Shown here in pieces: positions 1 to 10,366 of a stretch of 64,000 bases of DNA. The stretch's first letter is position 1, and each line of letters begins with the position of its first letter. The translations under genes were made by a program, and so were the position numbers. The notes under the pieces were generated by a model. That model searched no databases, was not told where the DNA came from, and was given only the letters and a program-made list of their open reading frames with translations. The stretch covers positions 18,825,378 through 18,889,377 of the forward strand of contig NC_066509.1 of assembly GCF_024679095.1 (NCBI RefSeq), in the 5' to 3' direction. This DNA comes from Eriocheir sinensis (taxonomy: Eukaryota; Arthropoda; Malacostraca; Decapoda; Varunidae).

Positions 1-70
1 AGTAAGAGATGAGATATGAAGTTTCCAGTTGAGATTTTGAGTTAAGGATAGACCGAGGATGTTTAGTGTT
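1..70 (-). repeat. LINE A fragment at window edge
   Basis: The first 70 bases match 43107-43176 essentially base for base, and also part of 60940-61015. Those regions lie inside the reverse-transcriptase ORF of LINE family A on the minus strand. The match stops abruptly at about base 70, so this is the broken edge of a copy that continues to the left of the window. Confidence 0.85.
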
Positions 71-1024
71 TACCAAAGCATGCATTGGGACGGCAGGGCG
101 AGACACAAGGGGGCGTGGAGCCTTGGCGTGAGGGTGTGAGACGAGCCACGCCTGTCCACACACAGCGATTTCACGGCTCGCTGGAGGGTGTTGGAGGCAG
201 CCACGACAGCTTTTATGACGGTTTTCCTACTCTTCACAATCGTTTTTTTTATGTGTGTTGTAAAATATAAAAAGATTCTTGAATAGGTCATCGTCCCGGA
301 CACTTCTTTCGCCTGCATGCACCACAAGTATCAGGCTGGCAGATTTGGGCCTCAGTATCAGGCACGAATAGGTTATAGTTTATTCTAGTCCTTCATCCCC
401 AGTGCCTCTTCTTGGCCTGCCTCCGAACCCTGGACACGAGCTTCACAAACACGCACCACAAGTGTTACCGGCTCCTGGCACCAGTTCAGTGCTCGTTGGC
501 GTGTTCCTGCGTGCATGATAGCGAGTCACCGGCGCCGAAAATATATTCGAATAAATAAATACTGAATGGCTGAATTCCTAAAGCTTTTGTTTTCCGGTCC
601 AGTCATTGGAACGCACGCTAATTATTTCGGTAATGGTTCCCTCTGGAAGGGAACGATTTTTGTTCAAACAATGGATGATGCATAAAACGTTTGTTGAGCC
701 GAAGAGTTAAGAGAGCCTGGCAGGACGCCACCATGATACTGATTCATAATTATAATGAAGCGACGTGAAAGACTTCAACAATCAAGGATCATTAAATATT
801 TTCTAAGACAATCACAAATAGATTAAGTCCAACCCTAAGCCAGCTATTAGTATGTAATAGCCTTTCTATATGATCACTCAAAGATGTATCAGCATTTTCA
901 GTGCTAAGTATGAAATTCCTCATCTTATCTTCCCCTGTTAGCCTTTCAGTGCACCGCATACTCCTTTATATGACACTAAATATGCGTATTCCACTGCTGT
1001 TGAGGTCACGGTCAAAGAGTCATA

Positions 1025-1084
<60 letters not shown>

Positions 1085-1290
1085 AGAGGGCCTCCATCCG
1101 GAAGGGAGTTACGATGGGAACAATTGGTTATATTGTTCGCATTGCAATTCATCGGCCCCTGCCGGAACGCCGATGACTGTGGCACTCAACCATATATTTT
1201 AATATACCAGGTCAACGGTGTGTGACATTCCGCCTCTTAACAGCTCTCACCAAAACTAAAAACTTAACCATTCGCTGTTTTTTTCTTCCT
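71..1290. other. No gene recognised; contains a (TG)n tract
   Basis: I see no convincing coding frame or known repeat here apart from a (TG)n microsatellite at about 1029-1083. The stretch lies downstream of the kinase gene, whose stop codon is close to 1293. Confidence 0.5.
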
Positions 1291-1292
1291 TA

Positions 1293-2264
1293 TTAGTGGT
1301 ATTCTGAACCTTCGTCCCCATCGCTGCCCTCTTCCTTTGTTGCACGTCTGCGACTGTACGGACGGGGCGTGCCTGCGCCCCTTTGCTGGTTCAGGCCACA
1401 GCCATTCAGACGGGGCGTGACCGCAGCCCGTCTTTGTGCATGGACGCCGCCGGCTTGAAGGGGCGTGTTTGCTGCCCGCTGCTCCGTCAGGCCGCCGCCG
1501 CCGGGAGGGAGGGTGACCGCCGCCCCTCCCTGCGTCTGGCCGCCTTGCAGCGCCTCCAGCAGCGCCTCCAGCATGTGGATCAGCGCCTGGAGGGTCGGGC
1601 GCTCGCCGGGCCCCGGCCTGATTACGGCGTTCACCCAGGCCCTGATGGGGGAGAGGCACGGGGCACTACTGAGGCCTCCGTGCATGGCCAGCGCGTGGCG
1701 AATGATGCTGGCCAGATCGTATGTGTCTATGTCCCTGATCCACGGGGGGACGTCCAGAGGCAGCCTCGGCACAAGCCATGACGTGAAGGGCTCCGGCTCC
1801 TCATTCCTATTTATCTGCCTCATGTCCGGTCGCTCGGCCACGCCCAAGTCTATCACGGTGGCCTCTGGGCCTTGACTGCCGTTGCGCACACACAAGTTAT
1901 CGCCCTTAATGTCGTTGTGGGCGTAGCCTTCCCTGGCCAGTTCCTGCAGCGTGCGGGCGACTTGCAGCACGACGCTCAGCAGGTCTGGCAGCGAGGGGTC
2001 TGTTGCGAAATATCTCTCAACAGTCAGCCCAGCGTAGCGAGTTACTAGCCAACGCCTCCTGACGCAGGCGCCGACCAGTCGCTGTACCCCGGCCACCACC
2101 TGCAGCCTCTGCAGGATGGACGCCTCCTTCACGAGGTCCCCCACGCTGCCACTGTAGTAGGTCTTGACGACCAGTTCCTCACCGCTGTGAGGGTCCCACA
2201 CCTTGCAGCAGGAGCCGAGGGCCCCGTCGCCCAGAGTCTCGTGCGCTTTGCTGCTCAGCAGGGC
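1293..2264 (-). pseudogene. Protein kinase-like domain (C-terminal part of a repeat-rich gene)
   Basis: This open minus-strand frame of about 324 codons carries kinase landmarks in order: a glycine-rich loop (LGDGALGSC), the VVK lysine, a catalytic loop HNDIKGDN, a DLG in place of DFG, the helix-F segment DTYDLASI and a terminal GERPT arginine. All catalytic residues are present, so the domain itself looks usable. It is expected to phosphorylate Ser/Thr, but the substrate is unknown. The tail after the domain holds about four imperfect 16-residue repeats (GGVHAQRRAAVTPRLN type) and an acidic end. The first ATG is at 2201, inside the glycine-loop region and too late for a whole domain; the frame is open up to a TAA at 2265-2267. 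Coding sequence continues upstream in another frame, so I read this as a frameshifted gene that extends through the repeat array. No introns are visible. Confidence 0.75.
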
Positions 2265-2267
2265 TTA

Positions 2268-2456
2268 CTGTCGCTCGTCGAGGAGAGGACGCCTGCCTCC
2301 TGAAGGAGACTCACGGCGTGCCTCTCTTCAGCGGAGAACTGTTGCTGCTTTTCTCCAGCGGGCCTCCGCCTGTCAGGTAGCTTCCAGTAGTCTTTTGATT
2401 CTTCCTTTCCTTTGTTCCATGAAGGCCCCTGCCGCTGTTTCTTAGCGGGCCACGAC
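2268..2456 (-). pseudogene. Linker of the kinase gene between repeat array and kinase domain
   Basis: On the minus strand a charged frame (including EERHAVSLLQEAGVLSSTSD) runs from the repeat array towards the kinase domain and then meets a stop, while the kinase frame opens in the next register a few bases later. A single-base shift near 2255-2275 would explain this. The low-complexity Lys/Arg/Gln-rich composition matches the array, which supports one continuous gene. Confidence 0.55.
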
Positions 2457-4150
2457 GAGCACTCGGCGTCTGGTGCCGGTCTCTTGGTGACTTCCCTCGT
2501 CTTGTCGTCCCTTGCTGTCCGGACGCTTACTTGGTGCTCGGCGTCTGGTGCCGGTCTCTTGGTGACTTCCCTTGTCTTGTCGTCCCTTGTTGTCCGAGGA
2601 CGCTAACTTGGTGCTCGGCGTCTGGTGCCGGTCTCTTGGTGACTTCCTCGTCTTGTCGTCCCCTTGCTGTCCGAGGACGCTCACTTGGTGCTCGGCGTCT
2701 GGTGCCGGTCTCTTGGTGACTTCGCTAGTCTTGTAGTCCCATTGATGTCCGAGGACGCTTACTTGGTGCTCGGCGTCTGGTGCCGGTCTCTTGGTGACTT
2801 CCCTTCTCTTGTCGTCCCTTGCTGTCCGAGGACGCTCACTTGGTGCTCGGCGTCTGGTGCCGGTCTCTTGGTGACTTCCCTCGTCTTGTCGTCCCTTGCT
2901 GTCCGAGGACGCTTACTTGGTGCTCGGCGTCTGGTGCCGGTCTCTTGGTGACTTCCTTGTCTTGTCGTCCCTTGCTGTCCGAGGACGCTCACTTGGTGCT
3001 CGGCGTCTGGTGCCGGTCTCTTGGTGACTTCCCTCGTCTTGTCGTCCCTTGCTGTCCGAGGACGCTTATTTGGTGCTCGGCGTCTGGTGCCGGTCTCTTG
3101 GTGACTTCCCTAGTCTTGTCGTCCCCTTGCTGTCCGAGGACGCTTACTTGGTGCTCGGCGTCTGGTGCCGGTCTCTTGGTGACTTCCCTCGTCTTGTCGT
3201 CCCCTTGCTGTCCGAGGACGCTCACTTGGTGCTCGGCGTCTGGTGCCGGTCTCTTGGTGACTTCCCTCGTCTTGTCGTCCCCTTGCTGTCCGAGGACGCT
3301 CACTTGGTGCTCGGCGTCTGGTGCCTGTCTCTTGGTGACTTCCCTCGTCTTGTCGTCCCCTTGCTGTCCGAGGACGCTCACTTGGTGCTCGGCGTCTGGT
3401 GCCGGTCTCTTGGTGACTTCCCTCGTCTTGTCGTCCCCTTGCTGTCCGAGGACTCTTACTTGGTGCTCGGCGTCTGGTGCCGGTCTCTTGGTGACTTCCC
3501 TCGTCTTGTCGTCCCCTTGCTGTCCGAGGACGCTCACTTGGTGCTCGGCGTCTGGTGCCGGTCTCTTGGTGACTTCCCTCGTCTTGTCGTCCCTTGCTGT
3601 CCGAGGACGCTCACTTGGTGCTCGGCGTCTGGTGCCGGTCTCTTGGTGACTTCCCTCGTCTTGTCGTCCCCTTGCTGTCGAGGACGCTCACTTGGTGCTC
3701 GGCGTCTGGTGCCGGTCTCTTGGTGACTTCCCTCGTCTTGTCGTCCCTTGCTGGCCGAGGACTCTGACTTGGTGCTCGGCGTCTGGTGCCGGTCTCTTGG
3801 TGACTTCCCTCGTCTTGTCGTCCCTTGCTGTCCGAGGACGCTCACTTGGTGCTCGGCGTCTGGTGCCGGTCTCTTGGTGACTTCCCTTGTCTTGTCGTCC
3901 CCTTGCTGTCCGAGGACGCTCACTTGGTGCTCGGCGTCTGGTGCCGGTCTCTTGGTGACTTCCCTTGTCTTGTCGTCCCCTTGCTGTCCGAGGACGCTCA
4001 CTTGGTGCTCGGCGTCTGGTGCCGGTCTCTTGGTGACTTCCCTCGTCTTGTCGTCCCCTTGCTGTCCGAGGACGCTTACTTGGTGCTCGGCGTCTGGTGC
4101 CGGTCTCTTGGTGACTTCCCTTCTCTTGTCGTCCCCTTGTTGTCCGGGAA
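2457..4150 (-). repeat. 78-bp coding-type minisatellite (about 22 units) of the kinase gene
   Basis: About 22 near-identical units occupy this stretch. On the minus strand a 78-bp unit encodes 26 residues rich in Lys, Arg and Asp (core QQGDDKTREVTKRPAPDAEH). Some units are 76-77 bp, usually because a CCCC run has become CCC, and each such unit breaks the frame. That leaves several overlapping partial frames instead of one. The array directly precedes the kinase linker, and one more unit continues beyond the MULE at 9746-9790. The array therefore belongs to the same gene and was split by the transposon. Confidence 0.85.
4142..4150. repeat. Target-site duplication, left copy (9 bp)
   Basis: GTCCGGGAA directly abuts the left end of the MULE and is repeated perfectly at 9737-9745. 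Confidence 0.95.
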
Positions 4151-4494
4151 GCATAAACCCGAACTGTATTATTGTTCGGCACCATTGGGTTAAAAGTGGT
4201 TGAAAAAGGCCGTAGAGTCATGTCATCATACTCAGTATCCATAATGGCCCCAAGACGCAGAAAACGATGCTTTTATGGATAACTAAGAAAACTGTGAGAT
4301 TCTATGCTCAGCTTAAATAAACATAAGCTTTCACATTATATATGCAATTCTTAGTCTGACTATATAGAATTTCTCTCTCAGCTTAAGTTTTATTATTTCA
4401 GGATTTATTCATACACTACTTTTATTCTTTCTCTCTTTATTGTATATATGATTAGTTATGTAAAATGTATTAACAATAAATAACACTCTACTCT
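4151..4494. repeat. MULE left terminal inverted repeat
   Basis: The 344-bp arm is the reverse complement of 9276-9736 with few mismatches. The inner edge of the match is the segment around CACTCTACTCT at 4484-4494. Confidence 0.92.
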
Positions 4495-4615
4495 CTCCTC
4501 TAAATGTTCATCAGTTTTCCTCATGCGGTCAATTTCATCTTAAGCTTAGAAAAACGGGCAAACCTTCTTTATATTTACAAATACCACAGAAATCTGTAAC
4601 CGACGCTCAAAAATT

Positions 4616-6263
4616 TTATTTCAATGCATGTACAATACTCCCTATCCTAGTGGCCACTCCCGTGTGACTTAGCATTAGCCACGTTCTGCGCAATATTTTG
4701 GGACAAATTTCGCGGTCGTTTTGGTTTTGGGTTTGGTAAGTTGCTCGGTCGTCGTCCTTACCAAGAGGGCTGCACCTCTGGGTTTTCCTGGCCCTCTTCT
4801 TGCGATAGATGTTGGCTGGCATCGAATTTTCCTCTGCCAGCTCCCTTATTGCAAAGGCCACTTCCAAAGGTCTGCAGTATGCTGTTCAGCTGATTCCACT
4901 TTTCACAGTCTTTAACCGTCTCACAGCAGTACTGAGGGCTGCCGCAGTGTCACTGTTGGCATATTTTCGACCACATTTTGGAATGTAGCTACAAACTCGC
5001 CAACATCTGGAGACTGGTGCGGATTTTCATCTTGATTCTCGACGTTCACTTCAGGAGGCATTAGCTGGATCTCTGTGCTTTCCTGGGATTCCTGAACAGG
5101 AGAAGCACAGGCAGTTTCTTCTTTTTCTAATGTTGGCTCCAACAGTCCTCTAAAAAAGCCTTCGGGTGGAACTTTCTCGTCGCCTACTGCCACTGACGCC
5201 AGCCACCGTCTGTTTTCAGTAGTGGCAGTGAAGACTTGGGGCAGGACCGTCATGCTGTAGTCTGCACAGGCAGCTTGATGTTTACACAAGGAACCATTTC
5301 CCCTGCAGTACACTCACAAAATCCAGTCACAAGATCTACGTCGTACTGAAGGGATGGAGTAGACTGGCTCTGGACTCTGTACTTTCCGTTACCTTGGAAA
5401 GTAACCATTTCTAGAGGCAGTGTAGCCGTGCTTAATGATTTCACTCTCCGTCTGCCAAGCGCAACGTCCACCAGCCTCTTCTTCATGTAGCTGTCAAAGA
5501 TTTCGGCCATGAAAATGATCAGCTGCGTTGCGTTGTATGCCTTGCATCTAAAAAAAAGAGAGAGAGAAAGAATAAATAGACAAGTAAGTAATGTTCTGCA
5601 AACACTTAAATGTTGATAAGGGGAAGCAACAGAATGCAACAGAATATTAGATTCAGGGGGGAACTTAATTATTAGAAAGGAAAATATGTTGTGTATGTGA
5701 TTTACTGTAATGGAAACACTTGAATATAATAGGCAGTAATACCCTACTTACAATATTCACGGAAATCAAGAAAATTAAGGACATTGTCATCACTAGTAAC
5801 GCAAATGAGTTTGTTGATGATGCGAAAATATGTAGAACAAAAAAAAAAAAAGTAATAGAACACAGTCGAGCTTTACGAGAAGGCCTCCAATTGTACAACT
5901 AGTCAGTAAAATGGCAGTTTGAATTTCATGTTGATGTATGGTACTTATATTAATAAAACCAGCCATCACAAATAAGAAAGAAACATCCCTTGGCGCTTAC
6001 CTATTAAGAACGACTTCCTTAATGATGCACATTGTTGCCTCACAGAAGTTGTTGGTGTGATGTCCACGTAGCACCGCACCTGCCCTGAACGTTATCGCCC
6101 ACTCGTCACTCCTTTCCATCAGTGAGCCTAGATAGCTGAAATAAGAAAACAAAATAGTTGTTAGACCTAAATACTGGGTGTTCAGAAGAGCATGGAAACT
6201 CACACGACCTTACATTAACTATTTACAAAAGGCCAGCAAACATCTAGACAGCTCGTGAAGTCT

Positions 6264-6296
<33 letters not shown>

Positions 6297-8373
6297 TATA
6301 AATGTTATCAATTATTATGATGATTTTGAAAATATTAAAAAAAAAAATGCATTATCTGTACTTATCATCCATATTACGAAATCACTATTGTTATAGATAT
6401 GATTAACATTATGGCAATATACTGTACCTTCTAAAGTTAGGATACTTCTCCGAAAGAGGATTAGCCTTGAATTTTCCCCATGACGTGAATAAATCGTTCT
6501 TCGTTGCTGAATATACGAGGCTTTTCACTATAGTCATAAGTTCCTGGCGATCTTCTTTCTTGATTTCGTGTCTCGAGTCCAATAGCCACCTCCATACTTG
6601 TTGTAGAAAATGAAAAATGCAGAGGAACTGTCGAGCTCCAGGCCAGGTTGCTGCTAGGGCTTTCCTCATGGCATCGCAGTTGTCAGTCATGAAAGTCTCC
6701 GGCGTGCCCTTCCCATAGAAGGCCTTTTCTGCTACAGCACTCTTAACCATTTCAAAACCTGTAGATAAGAGCAAAGGTGATTAACTTCAGATATATCCAA
6801 GTATGCGTCCAGAGCACAAGCCAAGCTTCACAGAAATGACAGTTACCCTAGGTTTCCAACCGACCCTTTGTGTGTGCGTGTGTGTGTGTGTGAGAGAGAG
6901 AGAGAGTTAGTATGCAATACGAAGACCATTTCTATGTATTTCTCACACGCACAATATACCGATTACAACCACAGTCGGAGTTAACAACATTCAGTAAAAG
7001 GAAAATTGTCAGACTTACCTTTTTTCAGTGTTGCTTCATCTTGGGAAGATGTAAACAGCACTGCCAGTGGAGCAGCACCTGCTGGTCCAGCACAGAGGAA
7101 GGGAATAACTGAAGTGTTGAGTTGGTCAACACATCCCGTGGCATCCACAAAGATTACTTCTCCAGCTTCCCTAAATTTAATGTGGACTCTCTTCATAAAA
7201 GCTGTAACAAGTACTGCAGTAAAACTTCCTTCTGATATGTCCTCCAGTATCGTCACATCTGGGTTATTTGCGGCATACTTTCTGATTGCCTCTGCCATTG
7301 ATAAGTTCTTCAGGCCACCATGTTCATTCTTCAGCCATTCGTCTCTCATATAACTGATAGCACGAGGCGATGGGTTTATAGCATGATTGGCCTGTCCAAA
7401 TAAGTCATCACACAGCCCCATTTTTAGGACATGGAATCTTCCAGCCTGATTAGCAGTCATTCCTGAAAATTGAAAATTGAACGTATAGCAGAATGTGTTG
7501 TCCATGGTGCTCGCGCAGACATGAATAATGTACCTAGCTATTAAAATATTCCTTAAATCTATGTCACATGCAGTCTGAAGTGTTAAAATATTACACAGTC
7601 AATAGTGCAAGTGCACTAAGAGACACAACATAAAATGCTACATCAATCCTGCTTAGAAATTAGTATTTTCAGAACGAAAACGAAATGAAGTAGTCAGTGA
7701 ACAATTAGTTACCGTACCTTGCTCAAAATACTTAATAAAAGTCTCCCTCGTTTCCGGAAGTACCCTAAGCTGGTTCAGAGCTTCTGCAGACTGTAGAGAG
7801 TGATTGTGCTGTCCCTTCAGTTTACGAAGCATGGGTGTGTGGCCATCAGTTTGTCCTTCTTTACAGTGTCCTTAGTTATGAACCGAATGACAACGTCCAT
7901 TGTTACAGGGCACCTACGAACAAGGTTAAGATGAATATCAAGAACAGCATAGATAAGAAATGGGGATGGTAGAAGGAGCTGCCTTGAGTACGAGAGGTTT
8001 GCAGTTTCCTTCATATAGTGTGTTAAAAATAACTGATATGTATTTTGAACCGCAGGGCATAGTAAATGTATCCTATTTATAGAACAAATTTTTAACAGGT
8101 ACTTACCCAGTATATGTTCTTCTTTTCCCAAGTGGCGAGCAGCACCATGATGACAAATTAGTATTTTATGAAGCAATTTTCTGCAACGGGCAGGATATAC
8201 ATGCTTGACGTTGAAGCAAGTGTTGGTTTTTCCCATGTATAGCTCCTTCCAACGCTGGAACTCTTCGTCGGTTTTCACGTTTAAGCGAAAATGCACTAAA
8301 TCTTCTGTCTCGGTTAGAATGATAGTAGAAAACCTTCGTCTTCGAAATCGAACACTTCTCTAGGTGTTGCCAT
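4616..8373 (-). pseudogene. MULE transposase (six exons, frameshifted)
   Basis: Minus-strand gene with an ATG at 8373 (MATPREVF...). Splice sites support exons at about 8373-8107, 7913-7718, 7462-7019, 6758-6428, 6135-6001 and 5547 to about 4650. Exons 1-2 carry a Cys/His zinc finger that ends in GQHNHSL. Exon 3 has the first catalytic Asp (VIFVDATG). Exon 4 has the second Asp (FMTDNCDAM) followed by the C/H motif FLCIFHF. Exon 5 has the third acidic residue (TNNFCEATM). Exon 6 has a SWIM finger (CEC...CKH). The protein would bind the TIRs and catalyse cut-and-paste transposition. One-base shifts occur in exon 1, in exon 2 just before the HNH motif, within the SWIM finger near 5296, and near the C terminus around 4870. 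All introns have GT-AG ends. Confidence 0.85.
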
Positions 8374-8797
8374 GATGAAGTTTAGCCTCTGACTGAGTCC
8401 TCTCAGCAGTCACCACCAAACTGTGGCTGACCTGAGTGCACTTGACCTCATGCCGTCACTGCCCTCCCTTGTTAATCCCCTTGAACCATTTCTATACTTC
8501 AATCATGTCTCCTCTAACTCTGCGTCTCCATTTAGGATCATTACTGCTTGACCTAAACAGTTTCTTTGGGATAAAGTCATTCTGAATTTCTTTTTATTTT
8601 GAACAAAATTATTATATTCTTGATATAAATTTATAAAACTTCTAGAGAGACTGCTTGAATTAATTTCTATGCGGTCACTTCTGATGACCTCTCCTTGACC
8701 GAATCTGCTGTCTGGGTGTTACCTGAACTGACCTGATCCTGACCTGACCTGACCTGACCTGAACTTGATGTCGTTAAAACTGTTAATAAGGACCTTG
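8374..8797. other. Upstream region of the MULE transposase gene
   Basis: Non-coding as far as I can see. It would hold the transposase promoter. A short run of GACCT/CCTGA repeats lies at about 8720-8765. Confidence 0.4.
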
Positions 8798-9275
8798 ATG
8801 TAAACATAGCATATAAATATATCTCCACCATTAAATCAACGTTAGTAAAAACAAGAATTTTGTAGATGGTACAGCTGGCGTATATAAAATTGACTGTAAA
8901 GATTGTGACCTTGTTTATATTGGAGAAACTGTTAGAAATTTAGAAACTCGTGTAAAAGAACATCTATATGCTTTTCGGACATGTAACCTGAATAATGCTA
9001 TGTTTAAACATGCTTCAGAAAATAATCACTCTATTAACTGGGACGACAGTCAGCTATTGTATAAATGTAATAACTTTAAGAAACGTAGAATAATAGAGTC
9101 TGCATGTATACAAAAGTTTGATAATTTTAATCTTAATGAAGGTAATGTTAAGCTAGACCCTGTAATCCGTTCTTTAGTGCTGACCTCATTACCCTCCCTA
9201 GGGAACTCAGGTCAACGTGAGGTGGATAGGGGTGGGGTGAACAGGACTAGTATGGGAGAATCAGGTAGACGTGAC
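8798..9275 (+). pseudogene. Penelope-like element fragment: GIY-YIG endonuclease end
   Basis: A plus-strand frame reads GVYKIDCKDCDLVYIGET, followed by VRNLETRVKEH. These are the GVY and YIG halves of a GIY-YIG nuclease with the downstream Arg-containing helix. This domain forms the C-terminal end of Penelope-like retroelements, where it nicks target DNA. The frame shifts once near 8840, just before the domain, and runs on to the edge of the MULE right TIR. Only the 3' end of the element is present; the reverse transcriptase is missing. It lies inside the MULE, between the transposase start and the right TIR, so it either inserted there or was captured. Confidence 0.8.
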
Positions 9276-9399
9276 AGAGTAGAGTGTTATTTATTGTTAA
9301 TACATTTTACATAACTAATCATATATACAATAAAGAGAGAAAGAATAAAAGTAGTGTATGAATAAATCCTGAATGATCATTAAGAAAAGTGCATTATAT

Positions 9400-9486
<87 letters not shown>

Positions 9487-9736
9487 TATAATAAATAATA
9501 AAACTTAAGCTGAGAGAGAGAAATTCTATATAGTCAGACTAAGAATTGCATATATAATGTGAGGGCTTATGTTTATTGCAGCTGAGCATAGAATCTCACA
9601 GTTTTCTTAGTTATCCATAAAAGCATCGTTTTCTGCGTCTTGGGCCATTATGGATACTGAGTATGACGACTCTACGGCCTTTTTCAACCACTTTTAACCC
9701 AATGGTGCCGAACAATAATACAGTTCGGGTTTATGC
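9276..9736. repeat. MULE right terminal inverted repeat with (TA)n expansion
   Basis: Reverse complement of 4151-4494, but longer by about 110 bp. The extra sequence at about 9384-9495 is mostly a (TA)n run (9402-9482) that the left arm lacks. Confidence 0.92.
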
Positions 9737-9745
9737 GTCCGGGAA
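9737..9745. repeat. Target-site duplication, right copy (9 bp)
   Basis: GTCCGGGAA is identical to 4142-4150 and follows the TIR end directly. Downstream, CGCTCACCTGGTGCTCGGCG is the continuation of the interrupted minisatellite unit. Confidence 0.95.
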
Positions 9746-10057
9746 CGCTCACCTGGTGCTCGGCGGCGCTGCGGCCAACGGAGCACAAGCTTTTCTTCAC
9801 TACGTCAGGAGACGTCTTCTCCTCCTCCTCCATCCAGAGGGACTTCCTCTTGGCAGGTTTGTTCTTCTCGGGGCCAGATTAAGTGTGGGCAACGCAGCCG
9901 TCACTCACACACTTCCTTTTCTTCACTACGGCAGGAGACGTTGTCTCCTCCCCCAGGCAAAAGGACTTCTCTTGGCGGGCTTGTTCTTCTCGGTGCTTGA
10001 GGTGCGGCCGGAGGCCGAGGTGGGTGATAACTCTTCTTCACGGTCTGGTCGATCCAT
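9737..10057 (-). pseudogene. N-terminal part of the split kinase gene
   Basis: On the minus strand an ATG at 10057 opens MDRPDREEELSPTSASG, followed by two diverged repeats of about 45-50 residues that each begin EKNKPAKR and contain a (T)SP.VVKK core. The last one leads into the AEHQVS unit of the 26-residue array. The first repeat is shifted by one base relative to the second (an AGG/AG difference) and its true frame also ends in a TAA. The ATG frame therefore stops at CCG TAG near 9926. With 2457-4150 and 1293-2264 this completes the gene's outline: N-terminal repeats, basic repeat array, kinase. Confidence 0.6.
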
Positions 10058-10204
10058 CACGTAAGCTGTGTACAGTAACAGGGGCTCTCACAGACCCTAC
10101 ACGTCGGTTTGGTGGAGATATTTTGGGGAAATTTTTGGGAGAATGGAGTTGGCAGAGTTCGGAAAGTAGTCTAGAGCTAGTGGATTCCACACACCGCCTT
10201 TTCT

Positions 10205-10212
10205 CTTTATAT
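10205..10212 (-). promoter_or_regulatory. Possible TATA box for the split kinase gene
   Basis: The minus strand reads GATATAAAGAGAA about 150 bp upstream of the ATG at 10057. The position fits a core promoter with a 5' leader of roughly 120 bases, but a single TATA-like match in AT-rich DNA is weak evidence. Confidence 0.25.
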
Positions 10213-10264
10213 CGCATCCAATAATGAACAGATAAATAAACATGTTAACAATGTGCAAAAAAAC

Positions 10265-10266
<2 letters not shown>

Positions 10267-10304
<38 letters not shown>

Positions 10305-10306
10305 CG

Positions 10307-10366
<60 letters not shown>

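Larger units (their letters stand above)
4151..9736 (-). mobile_element. Mutator-like DNA transposon (MULE), 5,586 bp, with long TIRs
   Basis: The element is bounded by long terminal inverted repeats (4151-4494 and 9276-9736) ending GCATAAACCCGAACTG, and by a perfect 9-bp target duplication, GTCCGGGAA. Nine-base duplications and long TIRs are typical of the Mutator superfamily. Inside is a minus-strand transposase gene with a MULE catalytic core and a SWIM zinc finger. The metazoan Phantom group is a plausible home because such elements carry an N-terminal WRKY-GCM/FLYWCH-like finger, but I cannot assign the family from sequence alone. It sits in one unit of the kinase gene's repeat array; joining the flanks across one copy of the duplication restores the repeat in frame. 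The transposase is frameshifted, so this copy is probably not autonomous. Confidence 0.93.

Noticed and set aside
1293..2264. Assignment of the kinase to an endogenous DNA virus of crustaceans
   Set aside because: An intronless kinase invites the idea, but no other viral gene is visible in the window, so the sequence alone does not support it.
2457..4150. Plus-strand frame of up to 276 codons through the 78-bp repeats
   Set aside because: The plus-strand reading has Cys/Trp-rich sequence with no start context and no continuation. The minus strand links to a kinase domain and has composition typical of a basic repeat protein.
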